Shown here in pieces: positions 42,663 to 52,378 of a stretch of 64,000 bases of DNA. How positions within the stretch are numbered: the stretch's first letter is position 1; each line of letters opens with the position of its first letter. Source of the DNA: UBA7672 sp965279085 (GTDB lineage Bacteria; Pseudomonadota; Alphaproteobacteria; Caulobacterales; Hyphomonadaceae); contig OZ257149.1 in the NCBI GenBank assembly GCA_965279085.1, forward strand, positions 1,736,001 to 1,800,000, written 5' to 3'. Position numbers and translations under genes: made by a program. The notes under the pieces are model-generated. The model saw only the letters and a list, made by a program, of their open reading frames with translations. It searched no databases and was not told the origin of the DNA.

Positions 42663-44168
42663 CTAGCGCGCCCGCACCGCGACGTAGCTGACCTCGTCCT
42701 CGGACCACAGCTGGAGGAGGACGGGCTTGCCCGCGGCCTTGGCGGCTTCGGCGGCGGCGATCGCCTGTTCGGGCGACGACACCGGCTGGAAGTGGACTTC
42801 CGTCACCACGGCGCCGATTGGAATCTTGCCGAGCGCGTCGGAGCCGCTCTCGATCGACTGCACGATCACGCCACGCACGGAGGCGGGAATGTTGCGGCGG
42901 CGGCGGTCGGTGTCCTCGATCGACTTGAACTTCACGCCGAGAAGGTTGGTGAGCTCCTTGGCGACATCGCGCTCGGTGGGTTTGGCCGCCGCGGCGCTTG
43001 CGCCGGTGAGCTTCACGGTCGCCGCGCCCTGCTTGCCGCCGGAGCGGACATAGCGGACCGACACTTCCTTGCCGACTTCGGTCACGCCCATGATGCGGAA
43101 CACATCACGGCTTTCCTTGATCTGCTGGTTGTTGAGCGTGGTGATGATGTCGCCCTTCTGCAGGCCGGCCGCTTCGGCCGCGCCGCCCTTGGTGACGGAG
43201 GTGACGATCGCGCCCTGCGGGGTCTTGAGGCCGTAGGCTTCAGCAATGGCCATGTCGACCGGGCGCACCATGATGCCCATCGTGCCGCGATTGGTCTGGC
43301 CGCTCTTGCGCAGCTGCTCGATCACGACCTTCGCGAAGTTGGCGGGAACGGAGAAGCCAACGCCCACGGAGCCGCCTGCTTCGCCCGGCGAGATGATGGC
43401 CGTGTTGATGCCGATCACTTCGCCGCGCAGGTTGAACAGCGGACCGCCCGAGTTGCCCTTGTTGATGGCCGCGTCGGTCTGGATGAAGTCGTCATAAGAG
43501 CCCGCGCTGATGTCGCGGTTGCGGGCGGAGATGATGCCGGCCGTGACCGTGCCGCCGAGGCCGAACGGGTTGCCGATGGCGACGACCCACTGGCCGACTT
43601 CCGCGCCGTCCGAATTGCCCCACGGAACGGGCGTCAGCGCCGTTCGCGATTCCACTTTCAGCAGGGCAAGGTCCACATCCTCGTCGCGGCCGATCAGCTT
43701 GGCGGCGAGAACGGTGCCGTCTGACAGGTTCACGTCGATCTCGTCCGCGCCGTCGATGACGTGGTTGTTGGTCACCACATAGCCCGACGCGTCGATGATG
43801 AAGCCTGACCCCAGCGAGGACTGCCGGCGCATGCCGCCCTGCCCGCGTCCGAGCAGGTCATTGAACTCGTTGAGGGGCGAGTTCGGGCCAAAGGCCGGCA
43901 GGCCATCGCCGCGCGCCACGGTCTGGCGCGTCGAGATGTTCACCACGGAAGGCATCAGGCGCTTGGCAAGGCCCGAGAAATCCTCGCCCGCGAAACCGGG
44001 GCGGTTCACGGCCTGCTGGGAGGCCGGCTGGCTGGGCTGGGCGATGGCTGGCTCGGGGGCCTGCACATTCATCAGCGCGGGGGCGAAAAAGGCGCCAGCG
44101 ATGGCCGCGATTCCCAGAACCGGAAGGGCGATCATCGCTACGAGGGACCGCTTTTTGGAGGCCGGCAT
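42663..44168 (-). CDS. Do/DegP-like periplasmic serine protease with two PDZ domains
   Basis: A 501-residue HtrA-family protease and chaperone. An N-terminal membrane anchor or signal (MPASKKRSLVAMIALPVLG) precedes the trypsin-like domain with the catalytic triad in TNNHVIDGA (His), DVDLALLKV (Asp) and GNSGGPL (Ser). Two PDZ domains fill the C-terminal 220 residues. It acts in envelope protein quality control. Which of several alphaproteobacterial Deg proteins it is cannot be told. It lies 219 nt after the histidine kinase gene on the same strand. Confidence 0.94.
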   Translation of the reverse strand: MPASKKRSLVAMIALPVLGIAAIAGAFFAPALMNVQAPEPAIAQPSQPASQQAVNRPGFAGEDFSGLAKRLMPSVVNISTRQTVARGDGLPAFGPNSPLNEFNDLLGRGQGGMRRQSSLGSGFIIDASGYVVTNNHVIDGADEIDVNLSDGTVLAAKLIGRDEDVDLALLKVESRTALTPVPWGNSDGAEVGQWVVAIGNPFGLGGTVTAGIISARNRDISAGSYDDFIQTDAAINKGNSGGPLFNLRGEVIGINTAIISPGEAGGSVGVGFSVPANFAKVVIEQLRKSGQTNRGTMGIMVRPVDMAIAEAYGLKTPQGAIVTSVTKGGAAEAAGLQKGDIITTLNNQQIKESRDVFRIMGVTEVGKEVSVRYVRSGGKQGAATVKLTGASAAAAKPTERDVAKELTNLLGVKFKSIEDTDRRRRNIPASVRGVIVQSIESGSDALGKIPIGAVVTEVHFQPVSSPEQAIAAAEAAKAAGKPVLLQLWSEDEVSYVAVRAR

Positions 44169-44387
44169 AGAAACTCCCAGATCAGCCCGCACGGGCGATT
44201 TCCGCCGCGAACACTGGCCTCAAAGCGCCGGGTTCGCAAGGCGAAGCGCTGCCCCTCGGCAGCCGCCGGGCACGAAACTAGGCCTGCAATTGCGGAACAA
44301 AGATGACGGCGGCGGCCATCACGACCCTGTGTGCCAAACCCGCGTGAAAGGACCGCTCAACCTTCCGGCGATTCAAAACCCAGCAAA

Positions 44388-46544
44388 CTAGGCGGACCGG
44401 GCCTGCGACTGCGGGGCTTCCAGGCCGAGAACCTGATGCATCTTGGCGATCAGTTCGCGCTGGTCGACCGGCTTGGAGACGTAGTCAGTCATGCCGAGGG
44501 CGAGATATTTCTCGCGGTCGCCGCTCATGGCGTCGGCCGTCAGGGCGATGACCGGAAGGGCATTCCACTTGTCGCTGGCGCGGATGCGCTGGATCGCTTC
44601 CTTGCCGTCCATGACGGGCATGTGGACGTCGAGCAGCACGATGTCGAACTCCGCTTGTGCGATCTTGTCGAGCGCTTCCTTGCCGTTCGTGGCCTCGACG
44701 ATGTCGCAACCCTGCGGGGCAAGGAAGAGCTTGATGACCTGGCGGTTGATCGCGTTGTCGTCCGTCAGCAGCACGCGCAGGCCGCGCAGCGTGCGCTTGC
44801 TGGGCTCCGCCGTTTTCGGAGTCGGCGGGGTTGCCGGCGCGGCCGCCGCTTCCTGAGCCTTGAAAGTGAGACGGAAGGTCGAGCCACGGCCCTCTTCCGA
44901 AGTGACTGTGATGTCGCCGCCCATCATGCGGGCCAGCTGGCGCGAAATGGCAAGGCCGAGGCCCGAGCCGCCGAACTTGCGGGTCGTCGCGCCGTCAGCT
45001 TGCGTGAACACCGTGAACAGCTTGCCGATCGTCTCCTGGCTCATGCCAATGCCGCTGTCGCTGACATCGACGGCGACCAGGAACTCGCCATCGCTGGTCT
45101 TCTTCGCCGAGATCGCGACTTCGACCGAACCCTGCGACGTAAACTTGATCGCGTTCGACAAGAGGTTCGACACGCACTGCCGCACGCGCGTCGGGTCGTA
45201 GCTGAGGCGCTGCGGGAAGTTCGAGTCGTAGCGCACGAACAGGTCGAGACCCTTGTCCTCGGCCGTCGACTGGAACAGCTGGCGGGTGCGCTTCATCGTG
45301 TGGAGGAAGTCGCCCGGCACATTCGATATCTCGAGCTTGCCCGCTTCGATCTTGGTGAGGTCGAGCACGTCGTTCAGCAGCGCCATGAGCGACTTGCCGG
45401 AATCGAGAATGATGTTGACCTTTTCCTTCTGGGCCGAGGTCAGGTTGTCGCCTTCCAGCGCCTGCGCCATGCCGAGCACGCCATTAAGCGGCGTGCGGAT
45501 CTCGTGGCTCATGTTGGCGAGGAATTGCGACTTGGCGTTCGACGACGCCTCAGCGGATTCCTTCGCCTTGCGCAGTTCATCCTCGATCGTCTTCCACGCA
45601 GTCATGTCGACGACCGTGCCGATCAGCTTGCGGCCGTGGAGCGCGTTGGCGGCGATCATCTGAACGCGCAGCTGCATCCAGCAATAGCTGCCGTCGGCGA
45701 TCTTGGCCCGCATCTCCTGCTTCCAGCCGTCGCTATGTCCCTCCTGGACCGCCTTGAAGGCGTTCGTCGTGAACTCGACGTCGTCCGGGTGGATGCCAGC
45801 CAGCACGGTTTCCAGCGTCTGCGTGCCCTCGCTGAAGCCGAGCTTCGCGCGCAGGGCCGGGTTCGGCGTGTATTGCAGCGTCTCGAAGTCGATCTCGAAA
45901 TAACCATCGCCCGCCGACTGAATGGCGAACTCGAGGCGCTTCTGGTTGGCGCCAGCCTGGGCCAGCGCCTTCTGCAGGTCGAGGAAGTTGCGGTTCGAAT
46001 AGGCGGCAGATTCCGCGATGCTCGCCACCATCGTGACGGCCGACAGCGAATACGGAATCGCCACCCACATCGGCAGCTCGGTCCACGCCGAATACATCAG
46101 GAAGCCCATCATCGGCACGGTGCAGACGGCCAGCGCCCGCAGCACGACCTTCAGGTTTCCCTTGCCGGAGAAGATGATGTGAATGGCCCACGAGGCCGGC
46201 ACGATGACCGCGACGACCCATGCAGCCTTGTGGCCGGTCATCCAGATCGCGACGGCGCTCGCCATCCACAGCGAGACGAGACAGAAATGGATCATGTTGA
46301 AGCGCGTGGCGGCCTTGCGGTCGCCGGCGTTTGCGTGGATCGCCGTCATGACGACGGACAGCAGGAGGCCGATGGACGCAACCGTCCAGGCCGCACCCCA
46401 CAGGGCGCCGAAGAAATAGGTGATGATGACGCCGTGCACCGACGCGAGGATCGCGCCGAAGATCGTCGTGCCGTTCAGGAACAGCGCCCGGGCAAATCCC
46501 GCCTGCGTGCCGACCGGCGCTGGCGCGGTCTGGGTCGTCTCCAT
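44388..46544 (-). CDS. Hybrid sensor histidine kinase/response regulator
   Basis: A 718-residue membrane kinase. Residues about 22-190 hold six or so membrane segments (a 7TM-like sensor of unknown type). A PAS domain (about 200-320) with PAC end MTAWKTIEDE follows. HisKA is at about 335-400 with the phospho-accepting His347 in ANMSHEIRTP. The ATPase has N-box LLSNAIKFTS, DSGIGM and GGSGLGLAISR. A C-terminal receiver has Asp639 in VLLDVHMPVMDG. All catalytic residues are present. Partner regulator not adjacent; signal unknown. Confidence 0.93.
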   Translation of the reverse strand: METTQTAPAPVGTQAGFARALFLNGTTIFGAILASVHGVIITYFFGALWGAAWTVASIGLLLSVVMTAIHANAGDRKAATRFNMIHFCLVSLWMASAVAIWMTGHKAAWVVAVIVPASWAIHIIFSGKGNLKVVLRALAVCTVPMMGFLMYSAWTELPMWVAIPYSLSAVTMVASIAESAAYSNRNFLDLQKALAQAGANQKRLEFAIQSAGDGYFEIDFETLQYTPNPALRAKLGFSEGTQTLETVLAGIHPDDVEFTTNAFKAVQEGHSDGWKQEMRAKIADGSYCWMQLRVQMIAANALHGRKLIGTVVDMTAWKTIEDELRKAKESAEASSNAKSQFLANMSHEIRTPLNGVLGMAQALEGDNLTSAQKEKVNIILDSGKSLMALLNDVLDLTKIEAGKLEISNVPGDFLHTMKRTRQLFQSTAEDKGLDLFVRYDSNFPQRLSYDPTRVRQCVSNLLSNAIKFTSQGSVEVAISAKKTSDGEFLVAVDVSDSGIGMSQETIGKLFTVFTQADGATTRKFGGSGLGLAISRQLARMMGGDITVTSEEGRGSTFRLTFKAQEAAAAPATPPTPKTAEPSKRTLRGLRVLLTDDNAINRQVIKLFLAPQGCDIVEATNGKEALDKIAQAEFDIVLLDVHMPVMDGKEAIQRIRASDKWNALPVIALTADAMSGDREKYLALGMTDYVSKPVDQRELIAKMHQVLGLEAPQSQARSA

Positions 46545-46726
46545 CGTCCTGTCCCCAAGCCTGGAAATCGTGGGGGAAGATGGCAGGGATCGATTAATTT
46601 AACGTGTGGCGTCCGTTAGTTATCGATTGAAACGACGGCTTCCAGTTAACTGCCATCAACCAAATCAGGCGCGGAAACTGGCCGTCCGTGGATGGTGCTG
46701 TTAGGGATTGGGGCAGGAGACTTTTC

Positions 46727-49633
46727 ATGCCTGTCAGACGCCCGATCGACGCCTCCAGCCACGTGTACCTGATCGATGCGTCGGGCTTTATTTTCCGGGC
46801 CTATCACGCCCTGCCCCAGCTGACGCGCAAGTCGGACGGCCTGCCAGTGGGGGCCATTTCCGGCTTCTGTAACATGCTGTGGAAGGTGCTGGAGGACCTG
46901 AAGGCAGGCGAACAGCCGACCCATTTCGCGTGCATCTTCGACGCTGGCGCGCACACATTCCGGAACGATCTCTACGATCAGTACAAGGCCCACCGGCCCG
47001 ATCCGCCGGAAGACCTGATCCCCCAATTCCCGCTGGTGCGCCGCGCCGCGATCGCCTTCGGCCAGCCCGCTCTGGAGATGAAGGGCTTCGAGGCGGATGA
47101 CCTGATCGCGACCTATTCCCGCCAGGCCGCCGCCAAGGGCGCACGCGTTTCGATCGTGTCAGCCGACAAGGATCTCATGCAGCTGGTCAACGACCAGATC
47201 TGCATGCTCGACACCGTGAAGGATCGCCGCATCTGCGCGCCGGAAGTGTTCGAGAAGTTCGGCGTGACGCCGGACAAGGTGATCGACGTGCAGGCCCTGT
47301 GCGGCGACAGCGTCGACAACGTGCCGGGCGTGCCGGGCATCGGCATCAAGACGGCGGCTTTGTTGATCCAGGAATACGGCGATCTTGAAACCCTGCTGGC
47401 GCGTGCGGGCGAGATCAAGCAGCCGAAGCGACGTGAGTCCCTGATCGAATACGCCGACAAGGCGCGTCTCTCGAAAGTGCTGGTGACGCTGAAAGACGAC
47501 GTAGCCGTTGAAGTTCCGCTGGAAGAGCTCGGCGTGGCCGATCCCGATCCGGGCCCGCTGCTCGCCTTCCTGAACGAGATGGAATTCCGGACACTGACGA
47601 CGCGTATCTCGCAGACGCTGGGCGCCGGAACGCCCGCGCCGCGCTCTTCCTCCGCGGGCGGACAGGCGTTGGCCAACGCCCTCGCCGCCGAGAAAGGCTC
47701 TCCGTCAAAGCCCACCGCCACGGCCGCCGCCAATGGCGTGCCGGGCGAAAGCTTCGAGCCTGTCGCGCCCGAGGCGGTCCCGTTCAACCTCGAAGCCTAT
47801 GAAACAGTCGTCGAGCCCTATCGCCTCGCCGTCTGGATCGAGGAAGCGAAGGCTCAGGGCTTTGTGGCGGTCGACACAGAGACCGATGGCCTCAATCCCA
47901 TGACCGCGAAGCTGGCGGGCATCTCGCTCGCCCTCGCGCCGGGCAAGGCCTGCTACATTCCCGTCGGCCACGGCACCAACGCCAAGGATCTGCTGAGCGA
48001 GAAGCCAAAGCAGATCGACCTCGGCAAGGCGCTGGAGATGCTGAAGCCGCTGCTGGAAGACCGGTCCGTCCTCAAGATCGGCCAGAACATCAAGTACGAC
48101 CTCTCGATCTTCTGCGGCCATGGCATCGACGTCAGCCCGATCGACGACACCATGCTGATCTCGTTCGTGCTCGAAGCCGGCCAGCACAATCACGGCATGG
48201 ACGAACTTTCCGAACTGCACCTCGGCCACAAGCCGATCCCGATCAAGGAACTGATCGGTTCGGGCAAGGGCCAGCTCACCTTCGACCAGACGCCGATCGA
48301 CAAGGCCACGCAGTACGCCGCCGAAGACGCCGACGTCACACTGCGCCTGTGGGAACGCCTCAAGCCGCGCCTGTCGCGCGAAGGCGTGTCGACCGTTTAT
48401 GAAACGATGGACCGCGCGCTGATCCCCGTCGTCTCCGACATGGAGCGCGCGGGCGTGCTGATCGACCGCAGCATCCTGTCGAGGCTGTCGGGCGAATTCG
48501 CGCAGCGCATGGGTGCGTTGGAGGCCGAAGCCCAGGAACTGGCGGGCCAGCCCTTCAATCTCGGCTCACCGAAACAGATCGGCGAAATCCTGTTCGACAA
48601 GATGGGCCTCGCCGACGTCGCCGGCGCCAAGAAGACCAAGACCGGCGCATGGGCTACCGGCGCCGACACGCTGGAAGACCTCGCCGCCTACGGCCACGCG
48701 CTTCCGAAGGTCCTGCTCGACTGGCGTATGCTGTCGAAGCTGCGCTCGACCTATACCGAGACGCTGAGCGAGGCGATCGACGCCAATACGGGTCGCGTCC
48801 ACACATCGTATTCGCTGGCCGGCGCACAGACGGGCCGCCTCGCCTCGACCGACCCGAACCTGCAGAACATCCCGATCCGCACGGAAGAAGGCCGCAAGAT
48901 CCGCGAGGCTTTCATCGCCGCGCCCGGCAATGTCCTGCTGTCGGCCGACTATTCGCAGATCGAACTGCGCCTTCTTGCGCACGTCGCCGACATCCCGAGC
49001 CTGCGTCAGGCCTTCAACGACGGCGTCGACATCCACGCGATGACAGCGAGCGAGATGTTCAACGTGCCCGTGAAAGGCATGGACCCCATGATCCGCCGTC
49101 AGGCGAAGGCCATCAACTTCGGCATCATCTATGGCATCTCCGGCTTCGGCCTCGCGCGCCAGCTTTCCATTCCGCGCGAGGAGGCCGCCGCCTACATCAA
49201 GAAGTACTTCCAGAAATTCCCGGGCATCCAGGACTACATGGAACAACACCGCGCCTTCGGACGCGAGCACGGCTATGTCGAGACGATCTTCGGCCGGAAA
49301 GTCTGGCTGCCGCAGATCAAGTCGCCGAACGGCGCCGAACGTTCCTTCGGCGAACGCCAGGCGATCAACGCGCCGCTGCAGGGCTCGGCCGCCGACATCA
49401 TCAAGCGCGCCATGATCCGCATGCCGAAGGCGCTGAAGGACGCCGGGCTGAAAGCAAAGATGCTTCTGCAGGTCCACGACGAACTCGTCTTCGAGGTTCC
49501 CGAGAAAGAAGCGAGGAAGCTCGCGGAAGTTGCAGCGAAAACCATGGCCGCCGCCCCCTCACCCGTCGTCCAGCTCAACGTGCCGCTCGTCGTCGAGGCC
49601 CAGCACGCGAAGTCGTGGGCGGAGGCGCACTAG
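46727..49633 (+). CDS. polA: DNA polymerase I
   Basis: A 968-residue enzyme with all three domains. The 5'-3' exonuclease is at about 10-290, the 3'-5' exonuclease begins near 390 with DTETDGL (metal ligands intact, so proofreading should work), and the polymerase has motif A DYSQIELRLLAH, motif B RRQAKAINFGIIYGIS and motif C QVHDELVFE. It repairs DNA and removes Okazaki primers. AGGAG precedes the ATG by about 8 nt. The next gene starts directly at its stop codon. Confidence 0.97.
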   Translation: MPVRRPIDASSHVYLIDASGFIFRAYHALPQLTRKSDGLPVGAISGFCNMLWKVLEDLKAGEQPTHFACIFDAGAHTFRNDLYDQYKAHRPDPPEDLIPQFPLVRRAAIAFGQPALEMKGFEADDLIATYSRQAAAKGARVSIVSADKDLMQLVNDQICMLDTVKDRRICAPEVFEKFGVTPDKVIDVQALCGDSVDNVPGVPGIGIKTAALLIQEYGDLETLLARAGEIKQPKRRESLIEYADKARLSKVLVTLKDDVAVEVPLEELGVADPDPGPLLAFLNEMEFRTLTTRISQTLGAGTPAPRSSSAGGQALANALAAEKGSPSKPTATAAANGVPGESFEPVAPEAVPFNLEAYETVVEPYRLAVWIEEAKAQGFVAVDTETDGLNPMTAKLAGISLALAPGKACYIPVGHGTNAKDLLSEKPKQIDLGKALEMLKPLLEDRSVLKIGQNIKYDLSIFCGHGIDVSPIDDTMLISFVLEAGQHNHGMDELSELHLGHKPIPIKELIGSGKGQLTFDQTPIDKATQYAAEDADVTLRLWERLKPRLSREGVSTVYETMDRALIPVVSDMERAGVLIDRSILSRLSGEFAQRMGALEAEAQELAGQPFNLGSPKQIGEILFDKMGLADVAGAKKTKTGAWATGADTLEDLAAYGHALPKVLLDWRMLSKLRSTYTETLSEAIDANTGRVHTSYSLAGAQTGRLASTDPNLQNIPIRTEEGRKIREAFIAAPGNVLLSADYSQIELRLLAHVADIPSLRQAFNDGVDIHAMTASEMFNVPVKGMDPMIRRQAKAINFGIIYGISGFGLARQLSIPREEAAAYIKKYFQKFPGIQDYMEQHRAFGREHGYVETIFGRKVWLPQIKSPNGAERSFGERQAINAPLQGSAADIIKRAMIRMPKALKDAGLKAKMLLQVHDELVFEVPEKEARKLAEVAAKTMAAAPSPVVQLNVPLVVEAQHAKSWAEAH

Positions 49634-50083
49634 GTGTCCCTGTCTCCCGCCGATCTCCGCTTCATCGAACTCGCCTTTGAGGAGGCAAAGCGCAGCCTGG
49701 ACGCTGGCGGTCTTCCCATCGGCTCGGTGCTGGCGCGCGGCGACCAGCTGATTGCGTCGGGTCACAACCAGCGTGTCCAGCATGGCGACCCCATCGCGCA
49801 CGGCGAGATGGATGCGCTGCGCAAGGCGGGGCGGCAGGCGACCTATCGCGACACCACGCTGTACACCTCGCTGTCGCCCTGCATGATGTGCTCGGGCACG
49901 ACGGTGCAGTTCAAAATCCCGCGCCTCGTCATCAACGACACCGTCAATTTTGGGGGCAACGAAGCCTTCCTGCGCAGCCACGGCGTCGAGGTGGTTGACG
50001 CTGCCCATGACCCCTCGATCCGCCAGATGCGCGACTTCATCGCGGCGAACCCTGCGTTATGGAACGAGGATATAATGGAATAG
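49634..50083 (+). CDS. Nucleoside/cytosine deaminase family protein (FCY1-like)
   Basis: A 149-residue zinc deaminase. The catalytic motif is HGEMDALRKAG (His57, Glu59) and the zinc Cys pair is SPCMMC (Cys83, Cys86). The TTLYTSLSPCMMCSGT and RLVINDTVNFGG stretches look more like yeast cytosine deaminase than like bacterial TadA or CDA. It would deaminate cytosine or a related base; tRNA editing is less likely. It begins with GTG directly after the polA stop, so it is probably co-translated with polA. Confidence 0.85.
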   Translation: MSLSPADLRFIELAFEEAKRSLDAGGLPIGSVLARGDQLIASGHNQRVQHGDPIAHGEMDALRKAGRQATYRDTTLYTSLSPCMMCSGTTVQFKIPRLVINDTVNFGGNEAFLRSHGVEVVDAAHDPSIRQMRDFIAANPALWNEDIME

Positions 50084-50153
50084 GGGAAGTTTTCGCTGTT
50101 TTTCCGGTCGCTTCCTTAACAGGCATTGGTTAGACAGGCCTCCCCCAATTTCG

Positions 50154-51029
50154 ATGGAAGCCATGGCCAAGAAGCCTGCAAAGAAATCCGCCAAGCCCGC
50201 TCCCGCCCCGATGGCCGGCACGCTGACCAAAGCCGACATTCCGCAGCTCGCCGGCGGCAAGGGCGCCAACGCAGCGCAGATGGCCTCGCCTACCTATCGC
50301 CTCGCCGCCCTCGACCAGGATTACCTACTCAGCGATTCCATGCGCGGCTTGCGCTTCATGCTCGAGTACAACAAGGCCGAGGAGGCGCTGGACCGCTGGG
50401 GCGTGCGCTCCACCATTGTCGTGTTCGGCTCAGCGCGTTTCAGCGAGAAGGGAACGCCGGATCATCGCCGCTGGTATAACGACGCACGCAAGTTCGGACG
50501 CATAGTTTCAGATGAAGGCGGCGCCAAGCTGCGCAATGGCAAACCGCGCGACAACGTCATCGCCACGGGCGGCGGACCAGGCATCATGGAAGCCGCCAAC
50601 CGGGGCGCGCACGATGCAGGCGCTCCATCGATCGGCTACAACATCACGCTGCCGATGGAGCAGGAACCCAACGCGTTCTCCACGCCGGACCTGACCTTCC
50701 GCTTCCACTATTTCGCGATGCGCAAGATGCACTTCGCCATGCGCGCCAATGCGCTGGTCGTGTTCCCCGGCGGGCTCGGTACGTTCGACGAGCTGTTTGA
50801 AATCCTTGCTCTGCGCCAGACCGGCAAGGCGCCGCCGATCCCGATCGTCCTCTACGACCAGAAATTCTGGGAAGAGGTCATCGACTTCCACGCGCTCGTG
50901 AAGCACGGCGTCATCGGCAAGGTCGATGAGACACTGTTCACCTACGCCGAAACGCCCGAGCAGGCGTGGGCGCAGTGCGTGAAGGGCGGCGTGATGACGC
51001 GCTGGCTGCAGGAACAGCACACGACCTGA
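50154..51029 (+). CDS. LOG family protein (TIGR00730-like)
   Basis: A 291-residue protein with the LOG motifs: VFGSARFSEKG, then GGGPGIMEAANRGAHDAG and the catalytic PGGLGTFDELFE. LOG enzymes release free cytokinin-type bases or act as nucleotide 5'-monophosphate phosphoribohydrolases. The first 35 residues are a Lys/Ala/Pro-rich extension. Starts at 50154 and 50163 are both possible. It ends 4 nt before the convergent TetR gene. Confidence 0.88.
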   Translation: MEAMAKKPAKKSAKPAPAPMAGTLTKADIPQLAGGKGANAAQMASPTYRLAALDQDYLLSDSMRGLRFMLEYNKAEEALDRWGVRSTIVVFGSARFSEKGTPDHRRWYNDARKFGRIVSDEGGAKLRNGKPRDNVIATGGGPGIMEAANRGAHDAGAPSIGYNITLPMEQEPNAFSTPDLTFRFHYFAMRKMHFAMRANALVVFPGGLGTFDELFEILALRQTGKAPPIPIVLYDQKFWEEVIDFHALVKHGVIGKVDETLFTYAETPEQAWAQCVKGGVMTRWLQEQHTT

Positions 51030-51033
51030 AGGC

Positions 51034-52281
51034 TCAGGCGAACAAGCCCCGGAACATCGGCGTCGCATAGATCGGCACCGAGCTGTCCGCCGTCACGTCC
51101 GGCACCCAGGCCTTGAGCTCGGACGCCGAGTTCACCATCGCCATCATCATCTGGCCTGCGATGCGCGCATCGCATGGCCGCACCGACCCATCGATGATCC
51201 CGTCGGACAGCATATCCGTGAAGCGGACGACCACCTGCTCCATCTGACGCAGCATGTTGCGGCGCGTTTCCTTGTCCACCGACGTCAGCGCCGAGTTGCG
51301 CAGCAGAGGTCCCGCCGGCGTCTGCTGCCGCCGCACCAGCGCGGCGCACGCGGCGAACGCCTGATCGATCCCCCGCGTTTCCTGCGCCGCCGCCAGGCGC
51401 TGCGCTTCCTGCAGCAGCGTGTGGTTGCGCTCGAAGCACGCCACCACCAGCGCATCCTTCGCGCGGATGTGGTGATAGAACGACCCCTTGGTCACGTTCA
51501 TCTGCCGCGAAATGCGCTCGACGGATGCGCCGCGATAGCCCTGCTGGTTGATCAGCCGCGTCGCCGCCAGAAGGAAGCTCTCCCACGACCGCTTGTCCGG
51601 CGGCGCCTTCTCCGAAAGCTCGATCATCCGGTGCGGAGAGGCCACGCCTGGCTCCGCGATGCCGTTCAGCAGCACGTCCGTGAAGCGCGCCTCGACGCGC
51701 TCCATTTCCTCGTCCGCATATTCCGGCAGCCAGTACACCGACCGGATCAGCTGTGAGATCAGATGATGCGCCCGTGCATTCACGCGATGGCGGTGTTCTT
51801 CCATCTCGTCCGGATCGGCCGCCACCGCGCGCACGGCGCGGAACAGGTCCACGAATTTCGGCCAGATCCTGCTCGCGTGCGGCTCGGTCAGCGACCGTAG
51901 GTCGCCGAAGCTCATCACGTCCGTTTCCTCGAGCGTGCGCACGCGACGGCGAAACTCGAAATAGCGGCGCACGAAGTCACGCACCCGCGCCTCCGGCCCG
52001 CCGGCCCCCATCGACAGCTCGATCCGCGCCATGTGCACGTCGATCGACCGCTCGAAGCCGGCGGCCACCAGGTCGTCTTTCTTGCGGAAATAGTGCCGGA
52101 TGCTGGTGAGGTTCATCCCCACTTCGGTGGCGATGTCTTCCAGCGTGGCAGCCCGCACGCCCAGCGCGTTGAACCTGCGCGCCGCCGTCTGCAGGATCAG
52201 CTCGCGCTTCTCCCTGAATCGCCGCGAGCGCTGCGGCTCGGCGGCTTCATTCACGCTCTCTTGAACGTCCGTCTCGATCAA
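51034..52281 (-). CDS. Transcriptional regulator with two TetR units in one chain
   Basis: A 415-residue protein with two TetR-type DNA-binding domains: RELILQTAARRFNALGVRAATLEDIA with GMNLTSIRHYFRKKDDL (about 28-80), and WESFLLAATRLINQQGYRGASVERIS with MNVTKGSFYHHIRAKDAL (about 234-285). Each is followed by a helical ligand-binding region. Ordinary TetR proteins are about 200 residues and dimerise; this one carries a built-in dimer. It is the only gene on this strand before the next lipoprotein, with no obvious target beside it. Confidence 0.88.
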   Translation of the reverse strand: MIETDVQESVNEAAEPQRSRRFREKRELILQTAARRFNALGVRAATLEDIATEVGMNLTSIRHYFRKKDDLVAAGFERSIDVHMARIELSMGAGGPEARVRDFVRRYFEFRRRVRTLEETDVMSFGDLRSLTEPHASRIWPKFVDLFRAVRAVAADPDEMEEHRHRVNARAHHLISQLIRSVYWLPEYADEEMERVEARFTDVLLNGIAEPGVASPHRMIELSEKAPPDKRSWESFLLAATRLINQQGYRGASVERISRQMNVTKGSFYHHIRAKDALVVACFERNHTLLQEAQRLAAAQETRGIDQAFAACAALVRRQQTPAGPLLRNSALTSVDKETRRNMLRQMEQVVVRFTDMLSDGIIDGSVRPCDARIAGQMMMAMVNSASELKAWVPDVTADSSVPIYATPMFRGLFA

Positions 52282-52378
52282 AGTCTCACCAGCAAATGCG
52301 ACGGGACGTTAGCGCACGCCAAGCGGCTTCGGAATGCGCCATGGCGCCCGGACTCGTGCCTCCGGCGAACGTGCGGTT

